Positions 30,432 through 38,484 of a stretch of 40,916 nt of DNA are shown in pieces. The first letter of the stretch is position 1. Each line of letters opens with the position of its first letter. The notes under the pieces were generated by a model. It was not told the DNA's origin. It did not search any database and saw only the letters and a program-made list of their open reading frames with translations. Source of the stretch: an uncultured Oscillospiraceae bacterium (lineage in GTDB: Bacteria; Bacillota; Clostridia; Oscillospirales; Oscillospiraceae). Location of the stretch: the NCBI GenBank assembly GCA_910587285.1, contig CAJULM010000024.1:1-40916 (forward strand), read 5' to 3'. A program made the translations under genes and the position numbers.

Positions 30432-31229
30432 TCACTCCTCCACCCAGGCCCGGTGGAGGGCGGCGATGTCGTCAAACACCCAGGTGGGTTTGACCTGGCT
30501 TCCCTCCAGGTCCGCCGGCGTCCCCTCCCCGGACAGGACGAATGCGGTGTCAATCCCCGCGTTGATCCCCGAGGCGATGTCGGTATACAGCCGGTCCCCC
30601 ACCATGACGGCCTGCTCCGGCGGAAAGCCGGTGCGCGCCAGCGCCAGCCGGGCCATGGCAGGCTGGGGCTTGCCGATGACGCGGGGGCGGCGCCCCGTGG
30701 CCCGGTAGAGCATCTCGCAGACGCTGCCGCAGTCGGGCACCGAACCGTACCAGGTGGGGCAAACCCAGTCCGGATTTGTCGCGATGAAGTCCACCCCCCG
30801 GTTCAGCAGGATGCAGGCATCCTCCAATTTCTGGAAGGTGAGCTCGGTGTCAAATCCCACCAGCAGGCAGTCCACGTCCTCCTCCAGCCGGTCCGTCACC
30901 TTCACGCCCCCCTGGACTAACTGCCGGCGGAAGGTTCGGGTGCCAAAGGCGTAGCACTTTCGGTAGGCGGGCCGCTGGGCCAGGTCATGGATGAGAGCGT
31001 CCACCGAGGTGAGAAAATCCTCCTGCGCGGCCTCAATGCCCAGGCGGGCCAGCTTTTCCACATAGGCGTCCACCGATTTCGAGGAGTTGTTGGTGAGAAA
31101 CAGATACCGCCCTCCCCGCGCCCGCACCCCCTGAAGAAAGGGAATCGTCCCGGGAAACAAGGTCTCGTCCAGATAGATGGTGCCGTCCATGTCCAGCAGA
31201 AACAGGCGCTTTTCCCCGAGCTCAGCCAT
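30432..31229 (-). CDS. HAD-IIA phosphatase (NagD/PGP-like)
   Basis: The product is 265 residues: FLLDMDGTIYLDETLFPG (nucleophile Asp and second Asp), FLTNNSSKS (motif II), a C2-type cap in the middle, IGKPQPAM with the motif III Lys, and MVGDRLYTDIASGINAGID (motif IV). This is the HAD-IIA pattern. Members hydrolyse small phosphates such as nucleotides, 2-phosphoglycolate or glycerol 3-phosphate. AAGGAG sits eight bases before ATG 31229; a GTG at 31238 would overlap it. With the downstream transporter and glycerophosphodiesterase, a glycerol-phosphate substrate is a fair guess only. A terminator-like hairpin in its leader hints at attenuation. Confidence 0.92.
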   Translation of the reverse strand: MAELGEKRLFLLDMDGTIYLDETLFPGTIPFLQGVRARGGRYLFLTNNSSKSVDAYVEKLARLGIEAAQEDFLTSVDALIHDLAQRPAYRKCYAFGTRTFRRQLVQGGVKVTDRLEEDVDCLLVGFDTELTFQKLEDACILLNRGVDFIATNPDWVCPTWYGSVPDCGSVCEMLYRATGRRPRVIGKPQPAMARLALARTGFPPEQAVMVGDRLYTDIASGINAGIDTAFVLSGEGTPADLEGSQVKPTWVFDDIAALHRAWVEE

Positions 31230-31250
31230 CGGCCCCACTCCTTTTCAAAT

Positions 31251-31292
31251 AAAAAACGCCCGCCGGACTGGTTGACCATGGGACGGCGGACG
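31251..31292 (-). terminator. Terminator-like hairpin in the leader of the HAD-IIA gene
   Basis: On the minus strand CGTCCGCCG (31292-31284) pairs with CGGCGGGCG (31265-31257) through one G-U pair and is followed by TTTTTT (31256-31251). It lies after the predicted promoter (31333-31361) and 22 bases before the start codon, so transcripts must read through it to reach the gene. It is a possible attenuator. Confidence 0.65.
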
Positions 31293-31332
31293 ACGAAGGA
31301 TATTTTTCTTCACACATCTTATTTCGAGCTTC

Positions 31333-31361
31333 ATTCTAACACATCTGTTTCCGCTTGTCCA
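31333..31361 (-). promoter_or_regulatory. Promoter of the HAD-IIA / MFS / GDPD unit
   Basis: On the minus strand TGGACA (31361-31356), 17 bases and TAGAAT (31338-31333). The start point would be near 31326, giving a leader of about 95 bases. Confidence 0.7.
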
Positions 31362-31372
31362 CGCCAATTTGC

Positions 31373-31406
31373 AAAAAATGGCGGCGGGGAGCTTGGCTCC
31401 CCGCCG
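31373..31406 (-). terminator. Terminator of the NhaC-family gene
   Basis: A perfect 11-bp stem (31406-31396 with 31392-31382, loop of three) is followed on the minus strand by CCA and six T. It lies 30 bases after the stop at 31436. Confidence 0.93.
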
Positions 31407-31435
31407 TCCTTGCCGCTTATTTTTGATTGCCGCGC

Positions 31436-33172
31436 TTACGCCGCGTTTTGAATCCTGCCCTTCACAACGAACAGGAATCCCAGCACCAGCGCCACGCCCA
31501 CGGGCAGAGCGATGAGCCCCGGCGCACCCGCAAAGGCCAGCACGCCCGCCAGCAGGTAGGAAATCCCCGCAATCACCGCGCAGGAGACGGCGTATGGCAG
31601 CTGGGTGGAGACGTGGTTCACGTGGTCACACTGGGCCCCCGCGGAGGCCATAATGGTGGTGTCCGAAATAGGGGAGCAGTGATCGCCGCACACCGCGCCC
31701 GCCATACAGGCGGAGATGCAGATGATGGCCAGGGGGTTGTCCATGGAGAACACGTTCTGCACAATGGGGATGAGAATGCCGAAGGTGCCCCAGCTGGTGC
31801 CGGTGGCGAAGGCCAGCAGACAGCCCACCGCAAACACGATAACGGGCAGCAACACCTGGATGCCCGCGGCAGAACGCACGAAGTCACGCACAAAGAACTT
31901 GGCCCCCAGAGAATCGGTCATGCCCTTCAGCGACCAGGCAAAGGTGAGGATCATGATGGCGGGCACCATGGCCTTGAAGCCCTCGGGGATGCAGCCCATG
32001 ATGTCCCGGAAGGACATGGCGCGGCGGATGAGATAATACACAATGGCGAACACCAGCCCGAAGGCGGAGCCCAGCATCAGACCCACGGACGCGTCCGAGT
32101 TTGAGAAGGCGGTGACAAAATCCTCCCCAGAGAAGAAGCCGCCGGAGTAAATCATGCCGATGACGCAGCTCACCACCAGCACCACGATGGGCAGCACCAA
32201 ATCCAGCACGCTGCCCTTGGACTCGTCGATCTCCTCGTCCATCATGGCATAGGGGTTGGAGCCGGAAAACAGGTCACCCTTTTCCATGGCGTTGCGCTCA
32301 TGCTTCGCCATGAAGCCAAAGTCGGACTTCATCACCACCAGCCCCACCATCATCACAATGGTGAGCAACGCATAAAAATTGTAGGGGATGGCCCGGATGA
32401 ACAGGTTCAGCCCCTGGCCGTCCTCGGCGAAAGCGGCCACGGCGGCGGCCCAGGAGGAGATGGGGGCGATGATGCACACCGGAGCGGCGGTGGCGTCGAT
32501 GAGGTAGGCCAGCTTGGCCCGGGACACCCTGTGCTTGTCGGTGACAGGGCGCATCACGCTGCCCACAGTGAGACAGTTGAAGTAGTCGTCGATGAAGATG
32601 AGGCAGCCCAGCAGAATGGTGGCCAGCTGCGCCCCCACCCGGGAGTGGATGTGGCTCTGGGCCCAGCGGCCAAAGGCGGCGGAGCCTCCGGCCTTGTTCA
32701 TTAGGCACACGATAGCCCCCAAAATCACCAGGAAGATGAGGATGCCCACATTGTATGAGTCGGACAGGGAGGCCACGATTCCGTCGTTGAAGGCGTGGGT
32801 GACGGTCCCCTCAAAGCTGAAATTGGAGTACAGCAGCCCGCCCGCCAGGATGCCGATGAACAGGGAGGAATACACCTCCTTTGTGATGAGCGCCAGGGCG
32901 ATGGCAATCACCGGGGGCAGCAGGGACCAGATGGTATTGTAGAAGCTGCTGGGGGAGCGGATGTAACCCTCCCCGCCGCAGGTCTCACAGGGCACGGCCT
33001 GGACATCGTCGGACAGCACCGCGCCCACCCCGCCGCAGTCGGGGCACTCGATCATCTTCGTTCCGGTGTCATCGGTGGGATCGGTCCCGGCGGCAAAGGC
33101 CGTGGTGGTCAGGGCCAGCGCCAGCATCACCATCAGCGCGATCAGGCCCAGGCGGTTTCTTCTTGTTCTCAT
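31436..33172 (-). CDS. NhaC-family antiporter with exported zinc-ribbon-like N-terminus; probable lysine transporter
   Basis: The product is 578 residues. It opens with a signal-like segment (LGLIALMVMLALALTTTAFAA), then about 45 residues with two Cys motifs, CPDCGGVGA and CETCGGEG, like a DnaJ-type zinc ribbon. The NhaC domain follows with about eleven helices: IFIDDYFNCLTVG, IDATAAPVCIIAPISSW, and GDHCSPISDTTIMASAGAQCDHVNHV near the end. The lysine riboswitch in its leader suggests that it imports lysine or a related cation rather than only exchanging Na+. NhaC-type genes under lysine riboswitches are known candidate lysine transporters. The ribbon fused to this family is unusual. Confidence 0.9.
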   Translation of the reverse strand: MRTRRNRLGLIALMVMLALALTTTAFAAGTDPTDDTGTKMIECPDCGGVGAVLSDDVQAVPCETCGGEGYIRSPSSFYNTIWSLLPPVIAIALALITKEVYSSLFIGILAGGLLYSNFSFEGTVTHAFNDGIVASLSDSYNVGILIFLVILGAIVCLMNKAGGSAAFGRWAQSHIHSRVGAQLATILLGCLIFIDDYFNCLTVGSVMRPVTDKHRVSRAKLAYLIDATAAPVCIIAPISSWAAAVAAFAEDGQGLNLFIRAIPYNFYALLTIVMMVGLVVMKSDFGFMAKHERNAMEKGDLFSGSNPYAMMDEEIDESKGSVLDLVLPIVVLVVSCVIGMIYSGGFFSGEDFVTAFSNSDASVGLMLGSAFGLVFAIVYYLIRRAMSFRDIMGCIPEGFKAMVPAIMILTFAWSLKGMTDSLGAKFFVRDFVRSAAGIQVLLPVIVFAVGCLLAFATGTSWGTFGILIPIVQNVFSMDNPLAIICISACMAGAVCGDHCSPISDTTIMASAGAQCDHVNHVSTQLPYAVSCAVIAGISYLLAGVLAFAGAPGLIALPVGVALVLGFLFVVKGRIQNAA

Positions 33173-33214
33173 AGCTCTCTCTCCTTAGTTTACAAGTAAA
33201 CGCTGTCTGACCAC

Positions 33215-33244
33215 AAAAAACGGGCGCTCCCATAGGAGCGCCCG
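33215..33244 (-). terminator. Expression-platform terminator of the lysine riboswitch
   Basis: On the minus strand a perfect 10-bp stem (33244-33235 with 33230-33221, loop TATG) runs into six T (33220-33215). It lies between the aptamer and the NhaC start at 33172. When lysine is bound it should stop transcription. Confidence 0.9.
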
Positions 33245-33274
33245 ATATGGACAAATCCCGCCAACCGGCGGACT

Positions 33275-33433
33275 GATAGCGCTCCACGATTCGTGACAGT
33301 CCGCAAGATATTCTCTTACGGCCCAGGACACAGGCCCAGGCAGGCGCCGCATCCTTCGGCGGGCGTCCCTCTCCCGCGAAACCGGCTGCCTAACCTTTGG
33401 TTTCGCGGTACGCATGGCGTCCGCGCCTCTATC
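33275..33433 (-). promoter_or_regulatory. Lysine riboswitch (L-box) aptamer
   Basis: Read on the minus strand from 33433, the aptamer begins GATAGAGGCGCG. It continues with AGAGGGACGCCCGCCGAAGG, then a GCCTGGG segment, and ends GGACTGTCACGAATCGTGG-AGCGCTATC. The same elements occur in the same order in the B. subtilis lysC leader (GATAGAGGTGCG, GGGGAGCGTCGCCGAAG, GGCTGTCAAG...GGAGGGCTATC). GATAG at the start pairs with CTATC at the end to form P1. A terminator follows at 33215-33244, so it is an off-switch by transcription termination, controlling the NhaC-family gene. Confidence 0.95.
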
Positions 33434-33461
33434 AAACAATATTTACTTGAAATATACAAGG

Positions 33462-33490
33462 ATCATACTATATTTTTACCAGCTTGTCAA
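33462..33490 (-). promoter_or_regulatory. Promoter of the lysine riboswitch transcript
   Basis: On the minus strand TTGACA (33490-33485), 17 bases and TATGAT (33467-33462). It begins nine bases after the tmk stop. The start point is about 20 bases ahead of the aptamer. Confidence 0.88.
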
Positions 33491-33499
33491 GGGGGAGCT

Positions 33500-34147
33500 T
33501 CATTTTCCCTCTTTGAGAACATAGGGGGCCGCCGCCGCCCAGATTCGCTCCGCCACCTGCTCCCGGCTGCCGGAGCCGTCCACAACGGCCACGTTTTCTA
33601 CATCCCGCAGGCGCTCAAAGGCCTTGAAATACAGCTCCCTGGTCTGGCGCAGCCGGTCCTCCTGGTCGAAAATCTCCCGCACCACGCGGTTTTGCCGGAT
33701 GCGCTCCAGCGCCTCCTCCACCGGCACGTCCAGGAAGATGGTGACGGTGGGGCGCAGCAGCCCCGCGCTCACGGAGTTGGCCTGAATCACCCAGTCCATG
33801 TCCATGTCCACGCTGTGGTAGGCGTAGGAGGAGAAATAATACCGGTCACTGACCACGGTGACGCCCTGTTCAATCTGTTGGAGCACCCCGTCCACCTGAT
33901 TCACCAGGTGGTCGATGCGGTCGGCCGCATACAGCGCGGCGATCACCCGGTTGTCCGCGTTCACCCGGCCGGTGAAAATCTGCCGGATCAGCGAGCCCAC
34001 CGGCCCGCCGGTGGGCTCCCGGGTCGTCAGACAGCGCACCCCCCGGGAGGCCAGCCGCCGGGCCAGAGGGTCGATCTGGCTGCTCTTGCCCGAGCCGTCG
34101 ATACCCTCCAGCACGATGAACGCTCCCTTTTCCGCGCCCTGTTCCAT
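33500..34147 (-). CDS. tmk: Thymidylate kinase
   Basis: The product is 215 residues with P-loop FIVLEGIDGSGKSSQ, REPTGGPVG, the DRYYFSSYAYH motif, FLDVPVEEALERI and a C-terminal lid region. It makes dTDP from dTMP and ATP, an essential step in DNA precursor supply. ATG 34147 is chosen; TTG 34156 would overlap the previous gene's end by eight bases. The insertion between DRYYFSSYAYHSVDMDMDW and the next helix makes it slightly longer than compact forms. It directly follows the small membrane protein gene; no terminator separates it from the riboswitch promoter downstream. Confidence 0.95.
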   Translation of the reverse strand: MEQGAEKGAFIVLEGIDGSGKSSQIDPLARRLASRGVRCLTTREPTGGPVGSLIRQIFTGRVNADNRVIAALYAADRIDHLVNQVDGVLQQIEQGVTVVSDRYYFSSYAYHSVDMDMDWVIQANSVSAGLLRPTVTIFLDVPVEEALERIRQNRVVREIFDQEDRLRQTRELYFKAFERLRDVENVAVVDGSGSREQVAERIWAAAAPYVLKEGK

Positions 34148-34148
34148 G

Positions 34149-34700
34149 TTACGCAAGGGCCTTGCTGCTGCTGTACAGGAACATCAAATAGAGGACATAG
34201 CCCACCAGCTGGGCGATGGCGGCCACGATGGACACCAGCCCCGCCACGATGTTCACAATGGGAATCACGCCCAGCACGCTGCACGCCAAGCCCACCACCG
34301 CGCACACCACGTAGAGCTTGATGACCGTGGAGCCCCGCTGGGACAGCACGTCATTGCCCACGGAGTGGAGCAGGTTGGAGGTGGTGGTGCACACCTGGAT
34401 CACCGCCAGCAGGTTCAGCACCGTAACGGCCACATTGAGCAGACTGGCAAGGATGCCCGGCTCCAGGAAGCCGATCATCACGTTTACCACCACGCCTATG
34501 GCGATGAACATCAGAGCCGTGCGGTAGCTCTGATCGTCGCTGCTGGCCTTGTAAAGACCCACGATCTCCAGCACCCCTCCGGCAATCACAATCAGAGACC
34601 CCACCAGGGGAACCCAAATGAGCAGTACGCCCACGATGGCCAGAATCTGGCCCATGAACATCAGCTTCAGGCCGTTGGCCGCATTGGGATATTGATACAT
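34149..34700 (-). CDS. Small polytopic membrane protein of unknown function
   Basis: The product is 183 residues with about five or six membrane helices: GLKLMFMGQILAIVGVLLIWVPLVG, LIVIAGGVLEIVGLY, ALMFIAIGVVVNVMIGFL, LLNVAVTVLNLLAVIQV, and two more at the C-terminus. No catalytic or binding motif stands out, and I do not recognise a family. GGAGGA precedes the ATG at 34700. Its stop lies only two bases before the tmk ATG, so the two are translationally close. No functional link can be inferred. Confidence 0.82.
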   Translation of the reverse strand: MYQYPNAANGLKLMFMGQILAIVGVLLIWVPLVGSLIVIAGGVLEIVGLYKASSDDQSYRTALMFIAIGVVVNVMIGFLEPGILASLLNVAVTVLNLLAVIQVCTTTSNLLHSVGNDVLSQRGSTVIKLYVVCAVVGLACSVLGVIPIVNIVAGLVSIVAAIAQLVGYVLYLMFLYSSSKALA

Positions 34701-34768
34701 GACAATTTCCTCCTTACTTCCGTTGATGATTGATATATCCTTCCACGTCCGAAGACGGCAGGACCGGT

Positions 34769-35608
34769 TTATCTTGCTTCCAGCATATGCACGTTCACAT
34801 GGGGATAGGTCATCTCTATCTCCGCGGCGTCAAAGGCTGCCTTGAATTCCTCCAGCAGATCGTAGTACACCGTCCAATAGTCGGCGTTGGCGCACCACAC
34901 CCGCACCACGTACTCAATGGCGCTGTCCCGGTAGCCCTCCACCCGGATCATAGGCTCCGGGTCGGCCAGGGTCAGGGGATGAGCGGCCGCCGCCCGCGCC
35001 AGCGCCTCCTTCACCGCGTCCACCGGCGCGTCGTAGGAGGCGGTGAGCTTCAGCTCCACCCGGCGGGTGGGCTGAGCGGAAAAGTTTGTGATGTTGGCGG
35101 ACACAATGGTGTTGTTGGGCAGCTGCACCAGCCGGTTGTCCGGCGTGGTGAGCTTGGTGTAAAACATTCCAATCTCCTCCACCGTGCCCGAACAGCCCCC
35201 CGCCTCCACAAAGTCCCCCACGGAAAAGGGGTGGGAGGCCAGCAGCTGCATCCCGCCCGCCACGTTGGACAGAAAATTTTGCAGCGCCAGGGAGAAGGCC
35301 AGCCCAACCACCGACAGCACCGCAATCAGGGAGGTGACTTCCACCCCCAAGCGGTCCAGCACAATAATCACCGCCACCGACCACAGCCCGCCCTTGAGCA
35401 AGGCCCGCAGCAGCCTTTGCAGCGGCGCGTCCACCTGAAAGCGGTCCAGCGCCCGGTCCAGCACCCTCAGCAGCACCTTCACCACGATGACGCCGACCAC
35501 GGCCGCCAGCACCGCGCTGAACACGCCGCTGGCGGTGATGTTTCGCAGATTGTCCCACAGGCTCTTTGTGGCCTCCTCCGGCAAAACGCTCGCGAGCGCC
35601 AGCAGCAT
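34769..35608 (-). CDS. MscS-type mechanosensitive channel
   Basis: The product is 279 residues: three N-terminal helices (residues about 27-50, 70-92 and 95-118), the pore-lining helix SVVGLAFSLALQNFLSNVAGGMQLL, then the MscS beta domain (FSVGDFVEAGGCSGTVEEIGMFYTKLTTPDNRLVQLPNNTI) and the alpha/beta C-terminus. It lets ions out when the membrane is stretched, protecting against osmotic downshock. This is the short, three-helix form like YggB. GGGTGAGG precedes the ATG. It has its own promoter. Confidence 0.95.
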   Translation of the reverse strand: MLLALASVLPEEATKSLWDNLRNITASGVFSAVLAAVVGVIVVKVLLRVLDRALDRFQVDAPLQRLLRALLKGGLWSVAVIIVLDRLGVEVTSLIAVLSVVGLAFSLALQNFLSNVAGGMQLLASHPFSVGDFVEAGGCSGTVEEIGMFYTKLTTPDNRLVQLPNNTIVSANITNFSAQPTRRVELKLTASYDAPVDAVKEALARAAAAHPLTLADPEPMIRVEGYRDSAIEYVVRVWCANADYWTVYYDLLEEFKAAFDAAEIEMTYPHVNVHMLEAR

Positions 35609-35638
35609 AGCCTCACCCTCTTTCCCTCTCTACGGCAT

Positions 35639-35667
35639 AGTTTACCACGATTGCGCCCTTCGCGCAA
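35639..35667 (-). promoter_or_regulatory. Promoter of the mscS-type gene
   Basis: On the minus strand TTGCGC (35667-35662), 17 bases and TAAACT (35644-35639), only a few bases after the mtaB stop at 35671. Confidence 0.6.
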
Positions 35668-35670
35668 GGA

Positions 35671-36972
35671 TTAATCGCCCGCGCTCAGCAGCGTACCAAT
35701 CAGAACGCCCCCCGCTGCGCCGGTGACGGACACCTGCGCCGTGCGGTTGTGCAGGTTCTCCCCCGCCGCACGCACCAGGGCGTAGTTGGGGGTGTGCCCC
35801 TGCCAGAGCCCGCCCTTCTCCTCCTCGAACAGCACCTCCACCCTGCGCCCGGCCTGGCGCTCCAGCCACCGGCGCTCCAGCTCTCCGCCCAGGGCGATGG
35901 CCCGGCGGGCTCTGGCCTCCTTCTCCTCCTTGGGCACCTGCCCCGGCATGGACGCAGCGGGAGTGCCGGGGCGAACCGAATAGGGAAACACGTGCATGGC
36001 GGTGAAGGCGCAGCGCTCCACAAAGGCCATGGTCCGGCCGAACTCCTCCTCCGTCTCCCCCGGGAAGCCAGTGATCAGGTCGGTGGTGATGCCGGGGTCC
36101 GGGAAGTGCCCGCGCAGCAGCTCCACGCTCTCCCAATACCGGGCGGTGTCATACCTCCGGTTCATCCGGGCCAGAGTGGCGTCGCACCCCGACTGGAGGG
36201 ACAGGTGAAAGTGGGGGCATAGGTTGGGCAGGGCGGCGCACCGGCGGCAGAACTCCTCCGTCACCGTCCGCGGCTCCAGGGAGCCCAGGCGCACCCGCAG
36301 CTCCGGCGCGGCGGCGCACACCCCCTCGATCAAGTCCGCCAGGGCCTCCCCCGTCTTCAAGTCCCGCCCCCAGGAGGAGATTTCAATCCCTGTGAGCACC
36401 ACCTCCCGGCAGCCCTCCTGCGCCAAGCGGCGAACCTGCTCCACCGCCTCGCCCAGCGGCAGGGAGCGCACCGGGCCCCGGGCATAGGGAATAATGCAGT
36501 AGGCGCAGAAATTGGCGCAGCCGTCCTCCACCTTCAGCATGGCCCGGGTGCGGCCCTGGCCGCTTCCGGCGGGCAGGCGCTCAAACTGGCGGCGCTCCAG
36601 GGCCCGGTCCACGGCCACCACCTGCGCCGTCCTATGCCGGAGCAGCTCCTCCAGCCGATCCAGAAAATCCAGCCGCCCTGCCGAGCCGGATATCAGGTCC
36701 ACCCCCAGCTTGGCCACCGCCTCCGGCTCCGTCTGTGCGTAGCAGCCGCACACCGCCACCACCGCCTCCGGCACGTTCTTCCGGGCCCGGCGGATGATAT
36801 TGCGGCATTTTTTGTCGCTTACCGCGGTGACGGTGCAGGTGTTCACAATGTATGCGTCCGCCGGGCCGTCAAAGTCCGTGAGCGTATGGCCCCGGCGCAG
36901 CAGCTCCCGCTCCATGGCCTGGGTCTCCACCTGGTTCACCTTACACCCCAGGGTGAAAATGGCGATATTCAT
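35671..36972 (-). CDS. mtaB: tRNA t6A37 methylthiotransferase MtaB
   Basis: The product is 433 residues. The N-terminal UPF0004 domain has TLGCKVNQVET, NTCTVT and CGCYAQ (three Cys for the auxiliary cluster). The radical SAM domain has CANFCAYCIIPYARGPVRS (CxxxCxxC), and a C-terminal TRAM-like domain ends the protein. TLGCKVNQ and the spacing identify the MtaB/YqeV group, which adds methylthio to t6A at position 37 of tRNAs reading ANN codons. GGGAGG nine bases before ATG 36972 sets the start. A terminator lies 24 bases upstream, so its transcription depends on read-through or an unseen promoter. Confidence 0.95.
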   Translation of the reverse strand: MNIAIFTLGCKVNQVETQAMERELLRRGHTLTDFDGPADAYIVNTCTVTAVSDKKCRNIIRRARKNVPEAVVAVCGCYAQTEPEAVAKLGVDLISGSAGRLDFLDRLEELLRHRTAQVVAVDRALERRQFERLPAGSGQGRTRAMLKVEDGCANFCAYCIIPYARGPVRSLPLGEAVEQVRRLAQEGCREVVLTGIEISSWGRDLKTGEALADLIEGVCAAAPELRVRLGSLEPRTVTEEFCRRCAALPNLCPHFHLSLQSGCDATLARMNRRYDTARYWESVELLRGHFPDPGITTDLITGFPGETEEEFGRTMAFVERCAFTAMHVFPYSVRPGTPAASMPGQVPKEEKEARARRAIALGGELERRWLERQAGRRVEVLFEEEKGGLWQGHTPNYALVRAAGENLHNRTAQVSVTGAAGGVLIGTLLSAGD

Positions 36973-36995
36973 CCGTCCGTGCCTCCCTTGTCCGT

Positions 36996-37031
36996 AAAAA
37001 TGCGCGGCCGTCCATAGCCGGGCGGCCGCGC
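36996..37031 (-). terminator. Terminator between the CBS-protein gene and mtaB
   Basis: On the minus strand GCGCGGCCG (37031-37023) pairs with CGGCCGCGC (37010-37002), followed by A and TTTTT. It ends the CBS-protein transcript, just 24 bases before the mtaB start. Confidence 0.85.
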
Positions 37032-37058
37032 TGTATCGAGTTCGTTGATATGGGGCGG

Positions 37059-38327
37059 TCAGTCCTCCGGCTTCTCCCCGGCGGCCTCCTCCGGCAAAAC
37101 CTCCACCCGAATCTCCAGCACCCGGTGGTGCTCGGCGCGGGTGACGGTCACGTCCAGATTCTCCCAGGTGAAGCGATCCCCCGGCTCAGGCACCCGGCCC
37201 AGCTGCTCCAGCACCCAGCCGGACACCGTGGCCGCGTCGCACTCCCCCGTCACCTGGAACAGATCGTACAGGTCGTCCAAATCGGCGGAGCAGGCGATGA
37301 GGTAGCTGCCGTCTGACTGCTTGCAAAACTCCTCCACCACCTCGTCGTGCTCGTCCCAAATCTCGCCCACCAGCTCCTCCACAATGTCCTCCATGGTGAG
37401 GATGCCCTCGGTGCCGCCGTACTCGTCCACCACCACCGCCATCTGGGTTTTGGTGCGCTGGAACTGGCGCATCAGGTCGTCGATCTTGGTGCCCGATGTA
37501 ATGTGGAGCACTGGCCGCACCAGGGGGGACAGCTCGGTCCGATGGTGGTAGCGGGCGGAGAACAGGTCCTTCTGATGGATTACCCCCACCACGTCGTCAA
37601 TGCTCTCGTGGTAGACAGGCAGGCGGGAATAGCCCTCGGCGGCAAAGACCGACGCCACATCGCTCAGGGAGGAGCTATCCTCCACCGCCACCACGTCCAC
37701 CCGGGGGGTGAGAATATCCCCCGCTTCCAGGTTGTCAAAGCGGATGGCGGAACGGATGAGCTGGCTCTCCTCCTTGTCCAAACCGCCCTGGTCCTCCGCC
37801 TCGGCCACGATGGTGACCAGCTCCTCGTCGGTGATGCCCTCGTCCTGCTCCCTGTGAAACAGCTTGGTCAGCAGCTTTTTCCACAGGCCGAACAGAAAAT
37901 TCAGCGGGGTGAGCACCGCCATGAACAGCCGCAGCAGGGGCGCGGAGAACATGGCGAAGGCCTCCGGGGACTCCTTGGCCAGACTCTTGGGGGAGATCTC
38001 ACCGAAGATCAGCACCACCACCGTCAGCACAATGGTGGACACCGCCGGGCCGTCCGCCTGACCGATCAGGTCGATGAACAGCAGGGTGGACAGAGTAGCG
38101 GCCACGTTGTTGACGATGTTGTTGCCGATGAGGATGGTGGACAAAAGCTTGTCGTAATCCTCCGCCAAAGCCAGGGTTTTCTCCGCCTTCTTGTCGCCAT
38201 TTTCGGCGCGGCTTTTCAGGCGGATGCGGTTGAGCGAGGTGAAGGCCGTCTCGGTGGCGGAAAAATAGCCCGACATGACCACCATCAGCAGCAGCACGGC
38301 CAGCAGTATCATACTATCTGGGTCCAT
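37059..38327 (-). CDS. CNNM/CorC-type membrane protein (hemolysin family)
   Basis: The product is 422 residues. Residues 1-190 are a DUF21/CNNM membrane domain with three or four helices and GEISPKSLA. Residues about 205-330 are a CBS pair, with RVDVVAVEDSSSLSDV and MAVVVDEYGGTEGILTMEDIVEELVGEI. The last 85 residues are a CorC_HlyC domain. This order is that of the YhdP/YrkA/MpfA group, which export Mg2+ or help resist high Mg2+. The name hemolysin is historical. TAGGAG lies 14 bases before ATG 38327, a long gap. Confidence 0.94.
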   Translation of the reverse strand: MDPDSMILLAVLLLMVVMSGYFSATETAFTSLNRIRLKSRAENGDKKAEKTLALAEDYDKLLSTILIGNNIVNNVAATLSTLLFIDLIGQADGPAVSTIVLTVVVLIFGEISPKSLAKESPEAFAMFSAPLLRLFMAVLTPLNFLFGLWKKLLTKLFHREQDEGITDEELVTIVAEAEDQGGLDKEESQLIRSAIRFDNLEAGDILTPRVDVVAVEDSSSLSDVASVFAAEGYSRLPVYHESIDDVVGVIHQKDLFSARYHHRTELSPLVRPVLHITSGTKIDDLMRQFQRTKTQMAVVVDEYGGTEGILTMEDIVEELVGEIWDEHDEVVEEFCKQSDGSYLIACSADLDDLYDLFQVTGECDAATVSGWVLEQLGRVPEPGDRFTWENLDVTVTRAEHHRVLEIRVEVLPEEAAGEKPED

Positions 38328-38391
38328 TTGGACAAATCAACTCCTATTAAATTTAAGTAAAGATTTACCTTTGGGGAAGGTATTGCAACAA

Positions 38392-38420
38392 TTTATACCA
38401 TACTCTCAGGAAAATTGCAA
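38392..38420 (-). promoter_or_regulatory. Promoter of the CNNM/CorC gene
   Basis: On the minus strand TTGCAA (38420-38415), 17 bases and TATAAA (38397-38392) lie about 65 bases before ATG 38327. Confidence 0.7.
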
Positions 38421-38484
38421 GAGGGGAAATCAACCGGGAACATGCGTTTCCCAACAGCTCTGTTTCAAAAACTTTTACCGCAGG

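Noticed and set aside
31230..31317. Small upstream frame (ATG at 31317 on the minus strand) in the HAD leader as a leader peptide
   Set aside because: No ribosome site and only about ten bases from the predicted transcript start; no run of one amino acid that would suggest attenuation by translation.
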